Part shown: positions 53,180-64,000 of the stretch, piece by piece
Position numbering within the stretch: position 1 is the first letter of the stretch
Layout: every line of letters starts with the position of its first letter
Assembly (NCBI RefSeq): GCF_000143415.4
Contig: NW_003314396.1
Coordinates: 100,895-164,894 of the forward strand
Direction: 5' to 3'
Source of the DNA: Selaginella moellendorffii
Taxonomy: Eukaryota; Streptophyta; Lycopodiopsida; Selaginellales; Selaginellaceae
DNA length: 64,000 nucleotides
The notes under the pieces: generated by a model
What the model was told of the DNA's origin: nothing
The model's database searches: none
Seen by the model: only the letters and a program-made list of their open reading frames with translations
Program-made: the position numbers and the translations under genes

Positions 53180-54050
53180 AGCAAAAGTCCCAGCTACGCT
53201 TTGTGTCTATTTTTAATATTTTAATAATTTCAAAGAGTTGTAAGTGTAATTATAATTTTTAACATAATTATAATCATAAAATATATATTTAAACATAACA
53301 TAATCTTAATATTATAAATCTCTTCTACAATTGATTCTATAACCAACACAGATCATAACATAATAAATATAACTTAGTACAATATATCATATTTAAAACT
53401 ATGATTGCTGAGTGAAGTTTTGGATATTCTAAAAATAAAATTTCTCACTATAGGATCACATGAGTCATTTTTTTAATAAAAAATTTTTAATTTTTTTTGA
53501 AATCTCTATATAATTCATAAAAATTTATTATTTATTAAACAATATAATTTTTACTCTAAATAAATCGAATATGATGTTAAAAATATATTTAAAAACTCAT
53601 CTAAAGTGCATAAATCTTTTAAATTTAAAAAATATAAACATTGTTATCGAGTTTATCTTTAATCATTTCAGATTGAATGTTATGGAATTGCATGATAATA
53701 AGTGAAAGATGTTAGCTTTATGTCTTTTATTTTCTTTTAAAAACTTTTAATATTTTACATATTTATCATTGATATTTCCTTTATAACTAATATTTTATTC
53801 ATGCATTTTGAGAATAATATTTAAAATAAAATCTTTATTATATATTATAAAAATTATTTTATGTATTTATTTTCATCAATATGAAAAAAGATTATTACCT
53901 CCCTATATTCATATATTTATATTTAAAATTATTTATTTATGAAACTGTTAAGAATGCTCAAATTTTATGATGATAAATGAATGGTAATGTTTTACTCTAT
54001 GCTGGGGTAGAGTAGGGTTTGATGATATATAATCTTTTCTTTATGATAGA
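53180..54050. other. AT-rich stretch without genes
   Basis: Very AT-rich sequence with no long open frame and no repeat I recognise. Confidence 0.7.
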
Positions 54051-54073
54051 AAACCCTAAACCCTAAACCCTAA
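54051..54073 (+). repeat. Short interstitial telomere-type repeat
   Basis: A little over three AAACCCT units. A shorter double repeat is at 35186-35203. This is the plant telomere unit; at this length it may simply be a telo-box. Confidence 0.85.
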
Positions 54074-56345
54074 GGTCAGCAAAGCATGATGACAACAATC
54101 TTCAACAGCAACCACAATCATTACACAACTATACACTTGAAGAACTCTTCGACAATCTAGAAGAACAACCACAACCAACACAACATAACTTTAACAAGTA
54201 TGTCAACAACAACTTTGAACAACATCTTCTAGAAATTAACATGAAGTGCCTCGACACACCCACACATTGTGGCCATTATGCCATGCATCACAGCCATCAG
54301 CTTGACAAAAATACCAGGATAGAGCTCCTTTTTGATAGCTGCCGATGCACAGCTGGGACCCTAGGTCCTCTTGCATCTCTTGCTGATTTTTGTTGAGGGT
54401 TTGCAGCTCTTGAACAACATTATTGATAGTCTATACCTCAACACTGCCATCAACACCACATCAACATTAGGATTCTAGTGTTCTGCCTGCCTGTGATCAG
54501 CATATTTCAACACAATTTAGATCAAGTGACAATATGGTAAAACCTAATGTCACATAAGCCAGATGATAAAATCCTCTAGTATTTGTTCTAAGAAAGTTAC
54601 TAAGTTTCATGCCAAATTACACAATGCAACATAAAGGCAGTCCAGCACATGAAATCAAGTGACCATGAGCTGCCCAAACCAGTCTCTAGACCTAATTCCT
54701 GGAAACAATTTGTGTTTGGTTTTTCAATGCGTTTTTTTTTTTTGCTGGATCCAATTTAGTGAGTTTGAGGAGGGCAGGACAACTTACCTCCTTTTAGAAC
54801 AAATACTAGAGGGATAGTGCCTTCTCTAGTGTTAATCTTGCCCAAGGCAGTGCTAATCTCCTATGAGGTGGTATTAATCTTGCAAGAGGTGGTGTTAGAA
54901 TGTTTTAGGTGGTGGGATTTGACATCCAAATACCTTTTAAATCCATGCCATCTTACAGTAAATACTAGGGTTTGTACTTCATTGTGAGGAAGATGATGAA
55001 ATAGGTGTTCTTTGGACCTCTTAAGTATGGCTAGCCTCTTCAAGAAATTTCTATAGTAACATCAAGTGTGCAAGCACAAGGCCAACATGCCAGACAAACA
55101 TTTGATCTCTCTTCTCAGTTTTACAGTTACCTTTTATTCGCTCTTCATCAGGAATAGCTCCCTTACTATAGAGATGGTCTAGTCTAACATTCCTAAGCGG
55201 AAATGGTGAAATGGGAGCAGTGTGACAGACAGAGACAAGGAGGCACTACCCCTGTCCAGAAGCGGTATTGTGTACTCTTTTACTTGCATTTCCAGTTCCT
55301 TGGTGTTGCTGGTGGATTTGTTTTTCACATTGCTGGAGAGATTGTTACAACTCTTTACTTGCAGAATGAAGTCACATAAGCTATCGAGATTAGGGTAGTA
55401 GTAACACCTGGATAAGCTCTCAGCATTTGTCCTGATACTAATTAAATTAAAAATTAAAAATAAAGTGATAATAGATAAATAGTTACATTCAGTATCCTTC
55501 AGGTTTATCTCATTTTGCATATAAAAACATACATTAGTAAATTTATCTAGATTGCTACCACATTTATATTAAACCTCATAAACTGGCAATAGAGAGTGAT
55601 TCTCTCTACAAGATTCTCTCTACCCAAAATGTCAAAAATCCTATATTGCTAAAAATCTCTGAAAGTTAATTTGATAAATACATTAGTAATAAATTAGTCA
55701 ATACTACTTATTATTCAGCAATTATATAAAAAAACATGATTATAAATATACTTCGATTTAACACATTAATATGTTCATAATTATATGATAATATTTTGTA
55801 TATGATACTTTATTTAATGTTATATAATAACTTATCAATACATAATATAACATAAGATTATTTTATTTTGTATTTACATTGTTCTATCAAGCTTAGAGTT
55901 TTTTATAAAAGTTTATTATTGCATTTTATCTTCTCTCCTTCTTCATTCTCTTGTATTATAAATTAGAATATTGAAACTAAAATTTTAAATACTATACATT
56001 AATTATAAAATTAGATCTAACATATTAAAATAATCATGAATTACAATGAATCATGAATCATTATTGTTTTTGACATACAATTTTATACCATTATGAATAT
56101 AAAATACAAAATATTTTAAAAAATTTAAAAGAAAAAACTATAAAAAAGAACATCTGTAGAAATATGGTGTGAGTGCTTGGAATATGGAAAGGGAATACAG
56201 AAATGTGCATATAAATTAGCCCAAAAACCCTAGCTAATATATAGGAGCAAGTGGTCTAGATTGAAACTAATCCGACGGCGACTAAAATCCCACTGCGCTA
56301 ATATTAGTATATGGCATCGTAGCCGTACACTTGGCCCTCACATCA
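54074..56345. other. Unassigned AT-rich sequence, right part may be an LTR
   Basis: No gene or domain recognised between 54074 and 56160. On the minus strand GAGAGGAGGGGA (complement of about 56347-56358) followed by TGATGTGAGGG looks like a polypurine tract and LTR start for the pol remnant to its right. The other LTR end is not clear. Confidence 0.4.
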
Positions 56346-56374
56346 TCCCCTCCTCTCGGAATAATGGAAGACCA

Positions 56375-57622
56375 TTAGGGTTCTTTTGTAGATGGGCCGG
56401 GATCTGGAGGAACATCAGGAGGAGGCATCGGTGGATTTGTAGATGGTATTAACTGCTCCTGATCCCTTTGTATGAAGCGTTTCAACCGCTGCACATGCAC
56501 AATCTCTGGAGGATCGGCCTGCTGGATGTCATGCCGAACCTCATAAACTTGTGGTCCAACTTGCCGTAACACCCGATACAGTCCTTTCCACTGTGCAAGG
56601 AACCCCTTAGATAAACCACATACCGTAAGATGGGGAAAACAGACTTTGTACTCCGCAGGTGGACGATGATGGGAGTTGTAGCACCGTTGTTGTCCCACTT
56701 GTATACGGCCTAAGTGTTCGGCAGACTCCGCTCGGACAAAGGGAAGAATGCTTGTCAAATATTGATCCCATGACCTAGCATCCGTAGCTCGTGGCAATCG
56801 TGAAGGTAAACCCAACTCCATTGGTAATATTGGATCATGACCATATAGGAGTTTATGTGGTGAAGCACCAATAGAACTCTGCACCCTAATGACATATGCA
56901 TATTGAAAAGACGGCAAATAACCATCCCAATCCGAATGCTGAAAGTTCACATACTTCGCAATCATCCCCTTGAACGTCTGAACGAGCCGTTCCACCAGAC
57001 CATCTGATTGTGGATAATAAGCACTCGTGAAAGTGTGGCAAATCCCCAACCGAGACGTCAAAACATGAAATGCCTCAGCCATAAATGCGGGACCATTATC
57101 CGAAAGAATCCGCTCTGGACAAGAATGCTGGAACACCACTCGATTGAGGAGGAAGTATCCAACAGCAGTTGCAGAGGCGCTAGCAAGAGCACCAACTTCC
57201 ACCCAATGAGTCAAATAGTCAAAAGCAATAATAACAAACTCATTGCCAGCAGTTGACCGTGGAAAAGGTCCCATAAGATCAAATGCCACCAACTCAAATG
57301 GACGGGAAACCGCAATTGACTCCAATTGTCCTTCCGCAGCCCGAGGGGGAGTATTACGAGCTTGGCACCAAACGCAACTACGCACATACAGGATAATATC
57401 ACGTCGCATCTCCGGCCAATAGAAAGACCTATGTAGCTTCTCGATTACACGACGATGTCCTATATGCCCACCTAGAACAGGAGAATCATGGTAGGCATGG
57501 AGAAACCACGGAATAAAGAGAGAAGGCACCACCAACCGTAAATGATCATTAGGATCTATCCCCACAAAATAAAGAAGGCCACCTTTAAGACGATATTGAG
57601 AATGTAAATGCCGGAAAGGCAA
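56375..57622 (-). pseudogene. Ty3-type integrase, minus strand
   Basis: 415 codons with the HHCC zinc region (HAYHDSPVLGGHIGHRR, then CVWCQ) and the core: Asp in FDLMGPFPRS, Asp in LSDNGPAFM, Glu in DGLVERLVQT. The catalytic triad is intact and the frame open. The C-terminal part (GPQVYEV then VHVQRLKRF) has no chromodomain, so it is a different lineage from family B. RNase H and reverse transcriptase remains lie upstream, at higher coordinates, in broken frames, so this is the best-preserved part of a dead element. Confidence 0.85.
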
Positions 57623-58608
57623 GTCATCAGCAAGTGATGCAGGATTCTCAAACCCATCTCGAAGCGTTTGAATCCATGGCTTAATCTTTTGAGCCTCGCG
57701 AACCTCATCAAGCGAAGGTAGATCTTGCTCTGCACTTTGTGGACACTGACGTCAAGTACAGCAACCACCGACGGCACAGAATCCTCATCTAGAAAATCCA
57801 CAGATGCTGGAACGACAGGCTCGTTAGAAACATGAGAAGAGAATGAAGAAGGAAGAGGAGCTTGAAAAAGGGCATTAGCATCAGCCATAGAATTCCCTAG
57901 GCGGTGAACAACATCAAAATCATATATCTGAAGCTTCAAAGCCCACCGAGCAGTACGACCAACTAGGTTCTTCTACTTTAATAACGAAGTAACAGCAGCA
58001 TGGTCACCTTCAAGTAACGTCCAAGAACCATGTAGATATGCATGAAGTTTCTCGAAAACCCAAACTGCTGCTAAACAATCCTTCTTTGTCGTGGAGTAGT
58101 TCATCTCCGCTGGTTGTAATGTACGGATTATATATGCAATGGGATGGCGCTGACCAGGCACACACTCAAACTCTTTGCATTAACACACCTCCAAGACCAA
58201 TGTCAGAAGCATCCACGTGCAAAATAAAAGGTCGAGTGTAGTCAGGATATGCCAAAACTGGAGGAGTTGTCAATAACATTTTGAGATCCCCAAACGCCTG
58301 CTCACAATCCGGAGACTAAATGAAAGATGATGTTGATGACTTCAGCAACGCTCGCAATGGTGCAGTGCGATTAGAAAGATGATCCACAAAACGCCCGAGA
58401 TACTGCACCTTGCTAAAGAAGTGTTGCACATCATTCACACACTTCGGAGTAGGGAACTTTAGAACAGCCATAATTTTGTCAAGATCAACTTGCAAACCCT
58501 CACGAGAAATACGATACCCAAGATAAGTTGTGTCCTTGGATCCAAACACGCACTTCGATAGCTTCAGCTTTAAACCAACGTCGTGTAGCCGATCCAACAC
58601 TTTACAAA
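57623..58608 (-). pseudogene. Ty3-type RT C-terminus and RNase H, broken
   Basis: 58316-58600 encodes the end of reverse transcriptase (LKLKLSKCVFGSKDTTYLGY, then FPTPKCVNDVQHF). 57973-58161 encodes RNase H (YSTTKKDCLAAVWVFEKLHA) and 57700-57939 its tail (IYDFDVVHRLGNSMADA). Several frameshifts and stops separate the pieces. The catalytic YIDD part is missing because similarity stops at about 58608. Confidence 0.8.
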
Positions 58609-58662
58609 CTGTATAAAAGTGAAAGAGAAAGAGAGAAAAACAAACCTACCAATGTACACTTA

Positions 58663-58911
58663 TCAAAAGATCAATAGAACAGCCTCAGTATGTACCAAGA
58701 AGAGTTGAGTATCAATGACTTTAAGATCTTGGTGCAAAATGTTGATGAAGATATAGTACATATGCTTGCAAGGAGCATATGCCTTCCCATATTCCTTGCG
58801 CTTTATAAAGTCTGAACATATGCAAGAAGGAAAATCTTGAATGGTAGTTATGTATTCTCCACCTTCTATTTTGACTATATACTCTTTTGCAAGTGCAGTG
58901 ATATACTTCAT
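58663..58911 (-). pseudogene. SWIM zinc-finger fragment
   Basis: The short open stretch contains PSCICSDFIKRKEYGKAYAP followed by CKHMYYIF, a Cys-x-Cys...Cys-x-His pattern typical of SWIM fingers, as found in MULE/FAR1-type transposases and some nuclear proteins. Only about 80 residues are present and no transposase domain is nearby. Confidence 0.5.
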
Positions 58912-59030
58912 AAAGAGAATCTCACACTCAGGATTTTGGTTTAGATCTAGCTTTTTGCATTGTCTAGATCTCCCATTTCCTTCTCATTTTTTGTCATTTC
59001 TCTTCTTTTGCTCTTTCTTCGTTTGTCTTC

Positions 59031-59867
59031 ATGGCAGATCAGCAATCTCCTCCTTTGACTCTAGAGCAGCAGTTGGTCCAATTGCTTGATGTTATGCGCT
59101 TGCAATTGAACAACCAAACTCAATTGATGGCGGCATTCACGGCACGTGGTCCAACTCCTCCTGCTCTTGGTGCTAATCCTTGCGTTCGGCTGGAGTTCTT
59201 TTATGGGAATCCTGGGGATGATGTGTACCATTGGTTCGATCACTTCACGGTGATTGCCACATATCATTCTTGGGATGATGCTCGACGTTTACGTGAGTTT
59301 CCCACGTGTCTCCAAGGGACGACATTGCAGTGGTACAATGGATTGCGTGCAGCCACTCGTGAGGATTGGAGTGTTCTTCCGGACGTCTTCAAACGCGCCT
59401 TCGGACATGCTGACGATTGTGACGATGCCTTCCAGCAATTGCATCGTCTTCGCCAAGGGCCATCTGAGTCAGTGATGCAATTTGGAGTTCATTTCCGAAG
59501 TCTTTTGCTTCGTGTGGAGCCCAATATGTCGGAGCGGATCAAGCTAGGAATGTTGTGGCCAGTACTTCGTCAAGATCTTGTCGGCCTTGTGCATGCACTT
59601 GCTCCTGCCACCTTTGACGATGCTCTTCACAGCCATACAAAGCAGCTTGAAGACACTATAATGACTAAACCTGATGCAGTACCTAAAAAATGGCCGATTG
59701 CGAATGGGGTTGTGCTCACCTCATATGAGATTGAAAACCTTGAGAAATCTGGTTTTAATCTTGAAAGAAGAGTTAGATACATAAGTGATAAAACTAGGAT
59801 TGTTCCCAAAGAGATGCAGCTGAGAGAGTGTATCTACATATCAACGACAAAACATTTGAAACAATAA
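59031..59867 (+). pseudogene. gag: Ty3-type gag fragment, plus strand
   Basis: It starts at ATG (MADQQSPPLTLEQQLVQLLD) with a helical N-terminus, then a Retrotrans_gag domain (FFYGNPGDDVYHWFDHF, LQGTTLQWYNGLR, LHRLRQGPSESVMQF). After about residue 215 (near 59690) the sequence (KKWPIANGVVLTSYEIENLE) no longer resembles gag and is probably a fusion with flanking DNA. There is no zinc knuckle and no pol downstream on this strand. It is opposite to the pol at 56375-58608, so the two are not one element. Confidence 0.75.
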
Positions 59868-61610
59868 AGAGCCACTCATAGTAAGTTAATAGAGGAAATA
59901 AGAAAAAATAAAAAGAAAGAATGGAACTGCCAGTAGTTTGAAATTCTCTGGCAACAAAGTATTGTCTTTTGGGGAGGAGAACCACACAGAACTTCTTACA
60001 CTCCTAACACAAGGAATAATTTTAGAAAAAAGATCATACTAAAGAGTTATGAATAACAAAAATCGATACCTTTGGTCTGGTGATGTGAGGAGGGCAGTAA
60101 GGATACTTCAGCCTCCTCTACTAAACCACCACAAACTTCTCAAACTGGAAGAAATGGAAACAAACAAAACCAAACTTCTTCCTTTTATATCTTTGTGTAT
60201 TTTCATCATAACTATCAATCGGGCTGGATTGAAGCTAGCAACCTTGCTCATGAGCTTCCTCTTCAATCCTTCCACCTCTGAAAGAAATTGTTTTTTACCT
60301 TCTTTCTCCAGACTTGAGTCTTCCTTCATGAAGCTTGAAAAACGTATTCCATTGCTCATGGGCGGTGACCGACACCACAAGATCTTTTTCCCTGTCCCTT
60401 GTGAGATTTTCATACCTGTCCCCTGTACCAACCTGCTCACTGACATACGTACATGTGACCGTTCATACTGGTGGAGAATTCTTGTGCAGCCTTGAGTGCA
60501 TCTCACTGGTGATGTTGCTACTGTTGCCATGATTCTTCTGACTTACCTATAGCATAAAATCAGTTCTATACTTGCCATTAATATACTACAATTAAAATAT
60601 GTGACACAAAAACATACCCCAACCAAAGAACTTACTTCAGCTCTGATAGCAAAACATAAAAAGCACTATGATTTCCTGTATCCCAAAATCATAACTGACT
60701 TTGTCTGAAAAAACTCTGTAATCACAAAGAAAGGATGGCTGTAAACGCTGCAAACACAGAAGCATTTTGGCATCTGTAAGTGCCAGAATTGTATGAATGT
60801 GTCCACCTGCGAGAAAGAAGCTTACCATAAGTGAAGATTCAAGCCGCCATAGTATATCTTAAAAACGTATTCCACTACTCGTGGGCAATGGCCGACCCCA
60901 CAAGCTCTTTTTTCCCTGTCCCTTGTGAGATCTTCATCCCTGTACCTCGCACCAACCTGCTCACTGACCCTGACATTGCCACTACGTACATGTAAACATT
61001 CCCAAAATACTGGTGGAGAATTTTCGCACAGCTTTGAGTGCATCTTGCTGGTGATACTGCTGCTTCTGCTGTGATTACGAATTACCTGTAACATGAAATA
61101 GGAAATGAAAAAGGATGGCTGTAAAAGCTGCCAACACAAAAGTATTTTATCCTGTAAGCGCCAGGATCATACGAATGTGTCCACCTGTGAGAAGAAACTT
61201 ATCATAAGTGAATAATCAAGCCACCATAGTGTATCTGAAACAAAAAATTTGTGTACTAAATTGAGGAAAATGGTATTTTCAAGGGGCTCACAATCTTGTT
61301 CCCAATGCTGCACAGTGATATATGAGAGTCAAACATAAAACCCTCAGATATATGAAAAGCCATAACCGTTTTAAGAGAGTGTTACATCTAAGCCATCCAT
61401 CCTAAAAATCTAAGGGTAAGAGAATATCTGTCCCCCGATGCCAATAGCACTTTTAAAAAGCACGATGATTTCCTGTATCCCAAAATTATAACTGACTTTG
61501 TCCGAAAAAAATATCCCACTCTGTAATCACAAAGAAAGGATGGCTGTAAATGCTGCAAACACATAAGCCTTTTGGTATCTGTAAGTGCCAAAATTGTACG
61601 AATGTGGCAC
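59868..61610. repeat. Dispersed copies of the unclassified repeat
   Basis: Includes parts similar to 51826-52810. A second internal repeat (AAGCACTATGATTTCCTGTATC..., then GGATGGCTGTAAA) occurs at about 60650-60850, 61105-61240 and 61455-61610. No convincing coding sequence. Confidence 0.5.
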
Positions 61611-62020
61611 GAATTAACTGGTTTTTATTATTACAAGAATATAATCTTGAAATAATACATAAATTTGAAAAATTCTATGAACGAGTTGATTACATAAGCC
61701 ACTTCACTACAAAAGAGTCACCTACAGATACTCACTTATTTGTAATCTCTATGCTTACCACTTGGTTGAAAGATATATAAATCTATCTTTCTATAGGTAC
61801 CTTTCAACCTCACTATAACTCGCCAAAAAAAGAAGAAGTTGTTTGCCTTGAAGACATGACCTTACTCTGTTATGGGGGGAGTGTCTATGTAAATTAAGCA
61901 TTAATGGAATACTAAGATTAATAGGCAAGAAGAAAAAAATGAAATCCTATGGGAAGTTCACTCAGGCCCATCAAAAGGCCATTTTGCAAACAAAATCACT
62001 ACTAAAAAAGTCTTATAAGT
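61600..62020 (+). pseudogene. Degenerate Ty3 RNase H end and integrase start
   Basis: WFLLLQEYNLEIIHKFEKFY corresponds to the RNase H end (LQEFxxEIxHKPGK). About 61955-62015 reads EVHSGPSKGHFANKITTKK, the start of the integrase zinc region. Heavily mutated, with stops. Confidence 0.55.
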
Positions 62021-62039
62021 AGAGATATGGTGGTCTATA

Positions 62040-62655
62040 CTTTGTGGTGGTCTATACTCAAGTGGGGCACCACTCCACATGAGCCAGAAGCACCACAATC
62101 AGTTTCCCTTCGAGAGTGCGAACTACTGTTGAGCTCTTCCTTGGGTAGCCCCTCGATCTCGGACTCAACCTCAAACTCGGTCTTAGACTCGATCTTGGAC
62201 TCGATCTTGAACCTAACCTTGGACTCTATCTTGAACTCAATCTTGGACTTAGTCTTAGACCGATCTCGGATCTCAAACTCGGTCTCAAACTCCATCTCGA
62301 AGTTGGTTTCGAACTTGGACTTGGAGCTGGTCTTGGACTTGATCTCAAACTCGGTCTCATTTGATAAACTCTTTATCATTTCGGTCGTGCTTTCAGGGAT
62401 CCCTTAGCCCATGACATCTCGGGGAGTTGATTGCTTACAACTCCACCACCCATAAAAGAAGTTCGATACCCATATCAAACATCTCTTTTTAATCCTATGA
62501 CTTGTTGACTCTGGGGCATCCCCCCACTTAGTGGTTAGCCAAGAGCCAATGATAATAGAATATAGATGTCCCTATACACTATGCCCTAATATGGGGTTGG
62601 GACTTGAACCCAACCTTGCTTTACTAGGGGGTTGGGACTTGAACCCAACCTTTGT
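62040..62655 (-). mobile_element. Family B fragment, minus strand: LTR start and 3' internal end
   Basis: The LTR start complement (CTTACA) is at 62434-62439. LTR sequence with a diverged array extends down to about 62040. 62440-62655 is the 3' internal module, including the reversed polypurine tract and tRNA-like segment (GACTTGAACCCAACC). Confidence 0.8.
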
Positions 62656-63766
62656 TGTAACGCACGTAGTTTTTGCCTTTTATCCTATGATGATTTACCA
62701 TAAGATAACCACAAAGTGAAACCTAAACCCTCTTTGTGCCACATGACAGATGCCATATGTCACATACCATATGTCCAAAGGACAGTGGTGTCGAACCTAA
62801 GTTTCAAGGCCTTGGCCCACTAAATGAAGGAACGGTGCCAAACTCCCAAGCATGGAGCTAAGGAGCAATGGCACTGGGGCACAGAAAAACTCTTGAGCAT
62901 ATAGCCCAAGGAGTGAAGGGACAGAAACACGGAGCGACTTGAAACAGTCCTAAAGTGTCTAGCATCTTAATGCCAAGACTAGCACGTAAAATGGAGCTAA
63001 ATAGAGTTTGGCACTATTTCAACATATTGGTGGCCTGACGTGAGGATATAGGTACTCTACCAACTAGCATGGTATGGAACTTGGGCTTAGACCCAAGCCG
63101 GACGCAGAACAAGGACAAGCATGCAAGCGGGAGCTAAACTATGCCTCAGGTTAGTCGGCCATGCTCGACCTACCCACTATCCCCCCATATCCCCCCCCCC
63201 CCTGAGGAACACACGCTTTGGGCTTTCACCCCAAACCTCCTTTAGTACCAGGAGTTAGTCTCTGGGACAAGCTCGAAACTTACTAAATATGGAATGTTCC
63301 TAGATTGCAAATTTGGACATGGGATGAACACCATTGTGTTCAGGCCAATCTCTACATTCCGTAGATATGCCAAATGAGCAAATCTAGACACTTTCCATAA
63401 ATAGCATTTGGGACCAAAATGAGACTAACACAAAAGGCATGATAGCGAGGGTGTTTGATAGACACAATAAGCTATCATCCAGCATTATTAAGGAACTAGT
63501 TTCAATACGTGAGGGTTCTTATCAAGCCAGTGTAAGATAAAGCAAAAGAGAACTAAAAAGCCAGGCCAAATATGCTTGGCTAAATAGACACTTAGGAATT
63601 TCATCCTTAGGCTCATCCGGCCAAGTACAAATGCAAAGTTCAGTTTACTAACACTTGAACAAGAGGGATTGATAAAGAGTCTAGCAATACCGACCTCCTA
63701 CCATCGTGGCAGTAAGGAGGACTAGCCGACGGGTAACTTTCGATACCCGAAGTCACATACGTGACA
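62656..63766 (-). mobile_element. Family C LTR, diverged
   Basis: TGTAACGCACG to CGTGACA on the plus strand, with the poly-C core at about 63188-63202 and the shared GTGAAAGCCCAAAGCG motif on the minus strand. The flanks give no matching target duplication. Confidence 0.85.
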
Positions 63767-64000
63767 CAATATAATAAAGTAGTATTATAGTATAGGAACC
63801 ACCAAGATCATTATGTGTAGAAAACATCAGATTCACCATCCAACATAATTCAATAGCCAGTGTATCATCAAATAAACTCAATGAGAAAACTTAACTACCG
63901 AAGATTATAGACAATATGTTAAACAACTTACGAAAGATAACTCAAAGAACACAAAGTATCCTTAATCGACAAGCACAATGCTTGCGAATGTATCACCCGA
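63767..64000. mobile_element. Probable family C internal DNA
   Basis: Resembles 27400-27610, which also follows a family C LTR. Non-coding; runs off the window. Confidence 0.5.

Noticed and set aside
54051-54073. Chromosome end or ancient telomere fusion
   Set aside because: Only about three units; too short to mean more than a telo-box or chance.
60108-60530. 140-codon minus-strand open frame as a gene
   Set aside because: The related repeat copies at 52435-52680 and 60865-60970 do not keep this frame.

Overview
This window looks like nuclear DNA of a land plant with a large, repeat-rich genome. It has GT-AG introns, AAACCCT telomere-type motifs, a Ty3 chromovirus with a chromodomain, LTR primer sites matching initiator tRNA-Met, and a 350-base run of N. 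I cannot name the species; a seed-free plant is only a guess. I recognise no ordinary host gene. Almost everything is mobile DNA, much of it nested or broken.

Layout. 1-7271 is a non-coding LTR element (family A) with long 12-mer and 6-mer arrays in its LTRs. 7272-9337 is a truncated copy of a TIR element (copy 2). 9338-13079 is a 3.7-kb duplicate of 40397-44136, holding a chromovirus (family B) 3' half plus flanking DNA. 13217-14360 is a solo LTR (family C) with a perfect 5-bp duplication. 14685-16561 holds C and B fragments. 16562-26701 holds two minus-strand family A elements with an integrase scrap between them. 26702-27865 is C-related DNA.

27866-49021 is the most interesting region. 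A perfect 21-bp terminal inverted repeat brackets two divergent gene regions. Without the nested chromovirus (35552-43384, target duplication GTGGG) it would be about 13.3 kb. The minus-strand gene (28305 to about 33667) joins a ParB-like region, a possible methyltransferase-like region, an acidic low-complexity region and an FCP1/NIF-type HAD phosphatase domain. Its 3' two-thirds has eight phase-1 introns of 38-57 nt. The plus-strand gene (44337-47401) is a decayed transposase-like gene of the DUF7869 type. A 22-bp palindrome is scattered through both halves, in introns, exons and spacers. I saw no copies inside the A, B or C LTR elements.

49022-51590 holds B and A fragments. 51591-61600 is AT-richer: an unclassified repeat, a minus-strand Ty3 pol remnant (56375-58608), a SWIM-finger fragment and a plus-strand gag. 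61600-64000 holds a degenerate Ty3 fragment and B and C LTR pieces.

All coding copies carry stops, frameshifts or truncations, so most of the window is probably inactive. Many of the stops are compatible with C-to-T change. The chromovirus integrase is interrupted by two short GT-AG introns, each of which restores the conserved reading frame when removed.
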